Made by a program: the position numbers and the translations under genes. The notes under the pieces are model-generated. The model worked only from the letters and a program-made list of their open reading frames with translations. It had not been told where the DNA came from and searched no databases. This document shows, piece by piece, positions 6,418-8,912 of a DNA stretch of 8,912 nt; the first letter of the stretch is position 1; each line of letters starts with the position of its first letter. The stretch spans positions 1-8,912 of the forward strand of contig JAVBLA010000083.1 in assembly GCA_031553775.1 (NCBI GenBank). Reading direction: 5' to 3'. The DNA comes from JAISFI01 sp031553775. Its GTDB lineage: Bacteria; Bacteroidota; Bacteroidia; Bacteroidales; Azobacteroidaceae.

Positions 6418-6543
6418 ATGGAGAAAACTAATCTTTTGACAGGTACTGGCCTGTCCGTATTTCTAATGCAGATAAACCATTCCCATTGTTTTTTACCACC
6501 CCCTTTATCCATTCGTTCAGACATGTTTTATTCATTCATTTAA
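6418..6543 (+). CDS. Possible 41-codon leader peptide or remnant gene start
   Basis: The frame starts MEKTNLLTGTGLSVFLMQ and ends RSDMFYSFI before TAA. In its favour, it is preceded by the same AACAACGCAAAT leader as the real start at 6786, and its beginning is basic then hydrophobic. Against it, the second half has no protein-like character and no relative is known to me. It may be the start of a gene lost by recombination, a leader peptide, or chance. Confidence 0.2.
   Translation: MEKTNLLTGTGLSVFLMQINHSHCFLPPPLSIRSDMFYSFI
6438..6455. promoter_or_regulatory. Palindrome GACAGG-N6-CCTGTC
   Basis: Perfect 6-bp arms are separated by 6 nt. A TTTG (6435-6438) with TATTTCTA 19 bp further on (6458-6465) makes a weak second promoter candidate that would have this dyad in its spacer, an operator-like arrangement. 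Confidence 0.3.
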
Positions 6544-6559
6544 ATATAACAGAATCAGT

Positions 6560-6580
6560 TATTTCTGTCTGGCAGAAATA
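6560..6580. promoter_or_regulatory. Hairpin with 8-bp stem
   Basis: TATTTCTG (6560-6567) and CAGAAATA (6573-6580) pair perfectly around the loop TCTGG. No U-run follows, so it is not an obvious terminator. Function is unknown. Confidence 0.4.
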
Positions 6581-6690
6581 TACAAACAAAATCAAAATTA
6601 TCGATTTTATCACTGATCTACGGTTCATTCATCCGGGATTCTATCAAACTTTTTCCGGTTGAAATTAATGTGCAGGGATCTGGTGTTTAA

Positions 6691-6705
6691 TTCCAAGCCT
6701 TGGAA
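6691..6705. promoter_or_regulatory. 15-bp palindrome, operator-like
   Basis: TTCCAAG-C-CTTGGAA is a perfect palindrome around one central base, 81 bp before the start of the 689-residue gene. The compact symmetry fits a dimeric regulator site better than an RNA hairpin. Confidence 0.4.
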
Positions 6706-6727
6706 CAGTGTGATAAAATATTAGTCA

Positions 6728-6745
6728 GATTCTTAATCAAGAATC
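6728..6745 (+). promoter_or_regulatory. Leader hairpin, 7-bp stem with 4-nt loop
   Basis: GATTCTT (6728-6734) and AAGAATC (6739-6745) enclose the loop AATC. The hairpin ends 40 nt before the ATG at 6786, so it could affect translation or message stability. Confidence 0.35.
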
Positions 6746-6785
6746 CAATATAAAATCAAACATTAATTATTAACAAACAACGCAA

Positions 6786-8855
6786 ATGAAAAAAAAACAG
6801 AGAAAAAACATGTGTTTGCTTTTAGGCAGCCTGCTTTTTCCTTTGTGCATGTCAGGACAGGATCCATCTATTGTCCGATATGTTAACTCTGGAAAAATGG
6901 TGGTTGCCCCTAATCCCACAGGGGGAGCATCTATGTGTATCCCTGATGCGATGAAAGCGGATGGCAATTCTGCCATCCTGCTGAACGGTACCGCCCGCTT
7001 AGGCGGGAATTTCTATCAGGATGCCGTAACGCCCGCCTTTACTGTCAATACTGCCGGTTGGGGAACTTCAACGGGTAAAATGGTGTTTTTCGGAGATTAT
7101 GGTGTAAACCATTTGATCACCACCAGTAAAAGTTATGCGACCGGCGCATATAGCCGCGGACAAAATTACATTGCTTTTCCCACCATGGAAATCAATTCCA
7201 ATGATAACCTGGTGATACCGGGCTATATGGGAATAGATGCGGCTTCCGTAATAGCTTCTAAAAACGGGAAGCTGTTATTGCAGTCGGGTAAGTATACCAT
7301 CAATTCAACCAATAAAGAGATGGATGCTTCGTTGAGATTGTCAGGTGTGGCTACTTCGGAATCAGGTCTGCCTAAGGGAAAAATCATCATAGAACGCGAC
7401 TTGTCGCTCTACCGCACAGCGACTTCCACGGGAACCAGCCCGGAAGATTATCCTTTGTTTGCTTTTGCCTCTCCCTTCAAGTCACAGAAATCCGGCTATT
7501 TTGCGGGAAACTGGGTACGGAAGTTATTAAGAGATAATAGTAATTACGGACACGTCCGGTTTGTTTACGGCAATGGAGACCTCGATGTACCTGGTCTGAT
7601 AGATAAAGCACAATACGTTGGTGATCCTACGGAAGCATTCGAAGTCGGTAAAGGATATCTTGTCAGAGCCCGTCCGGATGATTACGATTACACAGGAATG
7701 AAAAATGGTGGTGGTTTATCCGTAACCGGAGCAGAAGCTTCGGCATATAATAAAGGGAAATTTGTATTTGACGGAAAAATCTATAATATGACTCCGTACG
7801 ATGAACAGGTTTTTGCCGATGAAACATTATTCACCCAAGCAGTAAATACCACGTTGACATCTACTGTAAACTGGATAATTGGTAATTCATGGACTTCTGC
7901 CATCAATGTAAACAAACTTATCGACTATATGGCAAATCACAGCCTGAATTTCGAACCTTCCGTTTACGTCTTTCCCGCAGGATTGATAGGATGGACAAAA
8001 TATGCTATCAATACCGGAACCAATCCGGTTCAGGTGGTTGACTTGTCAGCCATCCCCTCTCAAAGTATTTTTATGATCCGCCTGTTACCGGGAGTACAGA
8101 ATGGTACTTTCACACTAAAGAAAAGCGATATGTCGTTTCATTCCGGAGCCGCGCATAATACACTTCGGTCGTCTTCATATCATAATGAAGTGTTATTCAG
8201 GGTTTCTCCGGAAAATAATCCGGAAATTTATGACCTGACCGCCGTAGGATTACGCCCCGATGCATCTGAAAATACAGGAGATGAAGATATTACCAAAATA
8301 TATCAGTCAAATTCCCACGTTTTCCAATTGTATAGTATCGCTAAAGACAACCAGAAGTTGGCGGCAAATGTAGTACCGGAGAATACCAAGTCGGTGCCTC
8401 TTTGCTTTAAACCGGGAGAACACGAACGGCAGATGATAATCTCCGCTTCCCGTCTCGAAAGCATTGACCAGGTTTGGCTGGAAGATAAGCTGGAACGGAA
8501 CATCATCGACCTGAAGGAACAGGATACATACTCTTTTTTAAGCACCCCGGGTGATGACGCTGAAAGATTCGTTGTTCATTTCCTTCGTGCCAATACCTCA
8601 TTTGAGTCTGTACAGGACAATTTCCTGCAATGCATCTATAACAACGGAGAAATTATCCTGAAAGGACTGCTGAATGAAGATATGGGTTCTATCCTTTCCG
8701 TTACAGACATGCAAGGTCGCGTATTAGTCCGTGAAAAAGTATTGGAATCGCCTGAAATGCGTATCAGTGTCACACTTCCTGACGGAGTATATATCACCCA
8801 TCTTCAAGGTGCTCGTTCTCTGACCGTTAAGTTTATGAAAGGAGGGCAGAAATGA
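6786..8855 (+). CDS. Large secreted protein with T9SS-like C-terminal sorting tail
   Basis: The protein has 689 residues. Residues 1-25 are a signal peptide (MKKKQRKN, hydrophobic CLLLGSLLFPL, cleavage near SGQ); Cys21 is not in a good lipobox. The body is beta-rich (Gly/Asn/Ser/Thr), with no enzymatic motif I recognise. Residues about 619-689 match the Por-secretion-tail pattern: a first strand, SILSVTDMQGRVLVREKV, then TLPDGVYITHLQG and a closing TVKFMKGGQK. In T9SS organisms such tails direct passage across the outer membrane and are usually cleaved off; whether this organism has T9SS cannot be seen here. The ATG at 6786 precedes the signal peptide directly. The stop overlaps the next start by ATGA, and that gene's Shine-Dalgarno lies inside this frame, so the two are probably translationally coupled. 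A copy of the 3' end of this gene lies at 4357-4434. Confidence 0.85.
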   Translation: MKKKQRKNMCLLLGSLLFPLCMSGQDPSIVRYVNSGKMVVAPNPTGGASMCIPDAMKADGNSAILLNGTARLGGNFYQDAVTPAFTVNTAGWGTSTGKMVFFGDYGVNHLITTSKSYATGAYSRGQNYIAFPTMEINSNDNLVIPGYMGIDAASVIASKNGKLLLQSGKYTINSTNKEMDASLRLSGVATSESGLPKGKIIIERDLSLYRTATSTGTSPEDYPLFAFASPFKSQKSGYFAGNWVRKLLRDNSNYGHVRFVYGNGDLDVPGLIDKAQYVGDPTEAFEVGKGYLVRARPDDYDYTGMKNGGGLSVTGAEASAYNKGKFVFDGKIYNMTPYDEQVFADETLFTQAVNTTLTSTVNWIIGNSWTSAINVNKLIDYMANHSLNFEPSVYVFPAGLIGWTKYAINTGTNPVQVVDLSAIPSQSIFMIRLLPGVQNGTFTLKKSDMSFHSGAAHNTLRSSSYHNEVLFRVSPENNPEIYDLTAVGLRPDASENTGDEDITKIYQSNSHVFQLYSIAKDNQKLAANVVPENTKSVPLCFKPGEHERQMIISASRLESIDQVWLEDKLERNIIDLKEQDTYSFLSTPGDDAERFVVHFLRANTSFESVQDNFLQCIYNNGEIILKGLLNEDMGSILSVTDMQGRVLVREKVLESPEMRISVTLPDGVYITHLQGARSLTVKFMKGGQK

Positions 8856-8912
8856 AACTAAACCTACCTACAAACCTGCATTTAGTTTCCAAACCGTTGC
8901 TTCTGCTGCTGG
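8778..8912 (+). repeat. Inverted repeat, right copy (partner 4300-4434)
   Basis: This is the end of the 689-residue gene plus the start of the small exported protein gene. It matches the left copy in opposite orientation at about 84% by hand alignment. The similarity probably continues past the right edge of the window. Confidence 0.85.
8852..8912 (+). CDS. Small exported protein, second paralogue (5' end only)
   Basis: Only 20 codons are visible, beginning MKLNLPTNLHLVSKP and then a leucine run. Fifteen of these 20 residues are identical to the start of the 135-residue protein encoded at 4360-3953, so this is a paralogue with the same type of signal peptide. Its ATG overlaps the TGA of the 689-residue gene (ATGA). 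AAAGGAGGG (8838-8846) is a strong Shine-Dalgarno five bases upstream, unusual in a phylum that often does without one. By analogy with the left operon, a GC-rich small gene followed by another large FISUMP or Ig-type protein would be expected beyond the edge; that is a prediction. Confidence 0.85.
   Translation, partial: MKLNLPTNLHLVSKPLLLLL

Larger units (their letters stand above)
6208..6785. other. Long gene-free leader region with clustered hairpins and palindromes
   Basis: No convincing gene was found. Two short frames (6327-6404, 25 codons; 6418-6543, 41 codons) follow a good promoter-like site. From left to right the region holds a tandem TATACC motif (6243-6257), a TAnnTTTG element (6302-6309), a hairpin (6307-6327), dyads at 6438-6455, 6560-6580, 6691-6705 and 6728-6745, and two copies of AACAACGCAAAT (6403 and 6776). 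No clear terminator follows the recombinase, so read-through into the 689-residue gene is possible. Confidence 0.7.

Noticed and set aside
6436..6463. TTGACA followed 16 bp later by TATTTC, resembling an E. coli sigma-70 promoter
   Set aside because: Bacteroidota primary sigma factor does not use this consensus; kept only as a weak TTTG/TATTTCTA alternative under the palindrome entry.
6786..6870. Lipoprotein signal at Cys21 of the 689-residue protein
   Set aside because: The residues before it (LFPLC) do not fit the lipobox, and a signal peptidase I site follows at SGQ.

Overview
The window looks like chromosomal DNA from a gut-type member of the Bacteroidota, order Bacteroidales. Four things support this. 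Codon usage is AT-leaning. Promoter-like elements fit the Bacteroides TAnnTTTG form rather than the E. coli -35/-10 form. The tyrosine recombinase is of the Bacteroidales type. The large surface proteins carry a FISUMP domain (Fibrobacter succinogenes major paralogous domain) or a tail resembling a type IX secretion (T9SS) C-terminal sorting domain. The tail would favour Tannerellaceae, Parabacteroides or Odoribacter-like lineages over classical Bacteroides, but the genus cannot be fixed from this sequence.

Layout, left to right. The 3' part of a thioredoxin-fold (TlpA/ResA-like) gene runs rightwards to 469 and converges on a strong hairpin terminator at 618-654. On the minus strand an operon-like pair reads leftwards: a 135-residue small exported protein (4360-3953), then a 1061-residue secreted protein with tandem Ig/PKD-like modules and a C-terminal FISUMP domain (3887-702). 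A (TTGA)6 microsatellite lies between them. A 516-bp AT-rich intergenic region (4441-4956) holds oppositely oriented arrays of an 11-bp TTGTAGA-containing repeat and two promoter-like sites. A 416-residue tyrosine recombinase reads rightwards (4957-6207). A 578-bp region (6208-6785) is rich in hairpins and palindromes. It leads into a 689-residue secreted protein with a T9SS-like tail (6786-8855). That gene overlaps by ATGA the start of a second copy of the small exported protein, which runs off the window.

The main observation is a concealed duplication. The last 26 codons of the 689-residue protein gene, with its Shine-Dalgarno and the ATGA junction, exist a second time, in inverted orientation, directly upstream of the left small-protein gene (4357-4434). 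There the rest of the upstream gene is missing. The left operon therefore appears to be a decapitated relative of the right one, and the two copies form an inverted repeat of at least 135 bp (about 84% identical by hand alignment) flanking the recombinase and the 689-residue gene. This may record an old duplication and deletion. It may also mark an invertible module that joins one large-protein gene to either of two downstream operons. The second reading is inference.

My working view is that this is a paralogous family of surface-protein operons (large T9SS-tailed protein, small membrane-anchored partner, large FISUMP/Ig protein). It is modular, shows a base-composition break inside the FISUMP gene, and sits next to a recombinase with unusual active-site residues. 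No complete pathway, RNA gene, CRISPR array or insertion sequence was seen.
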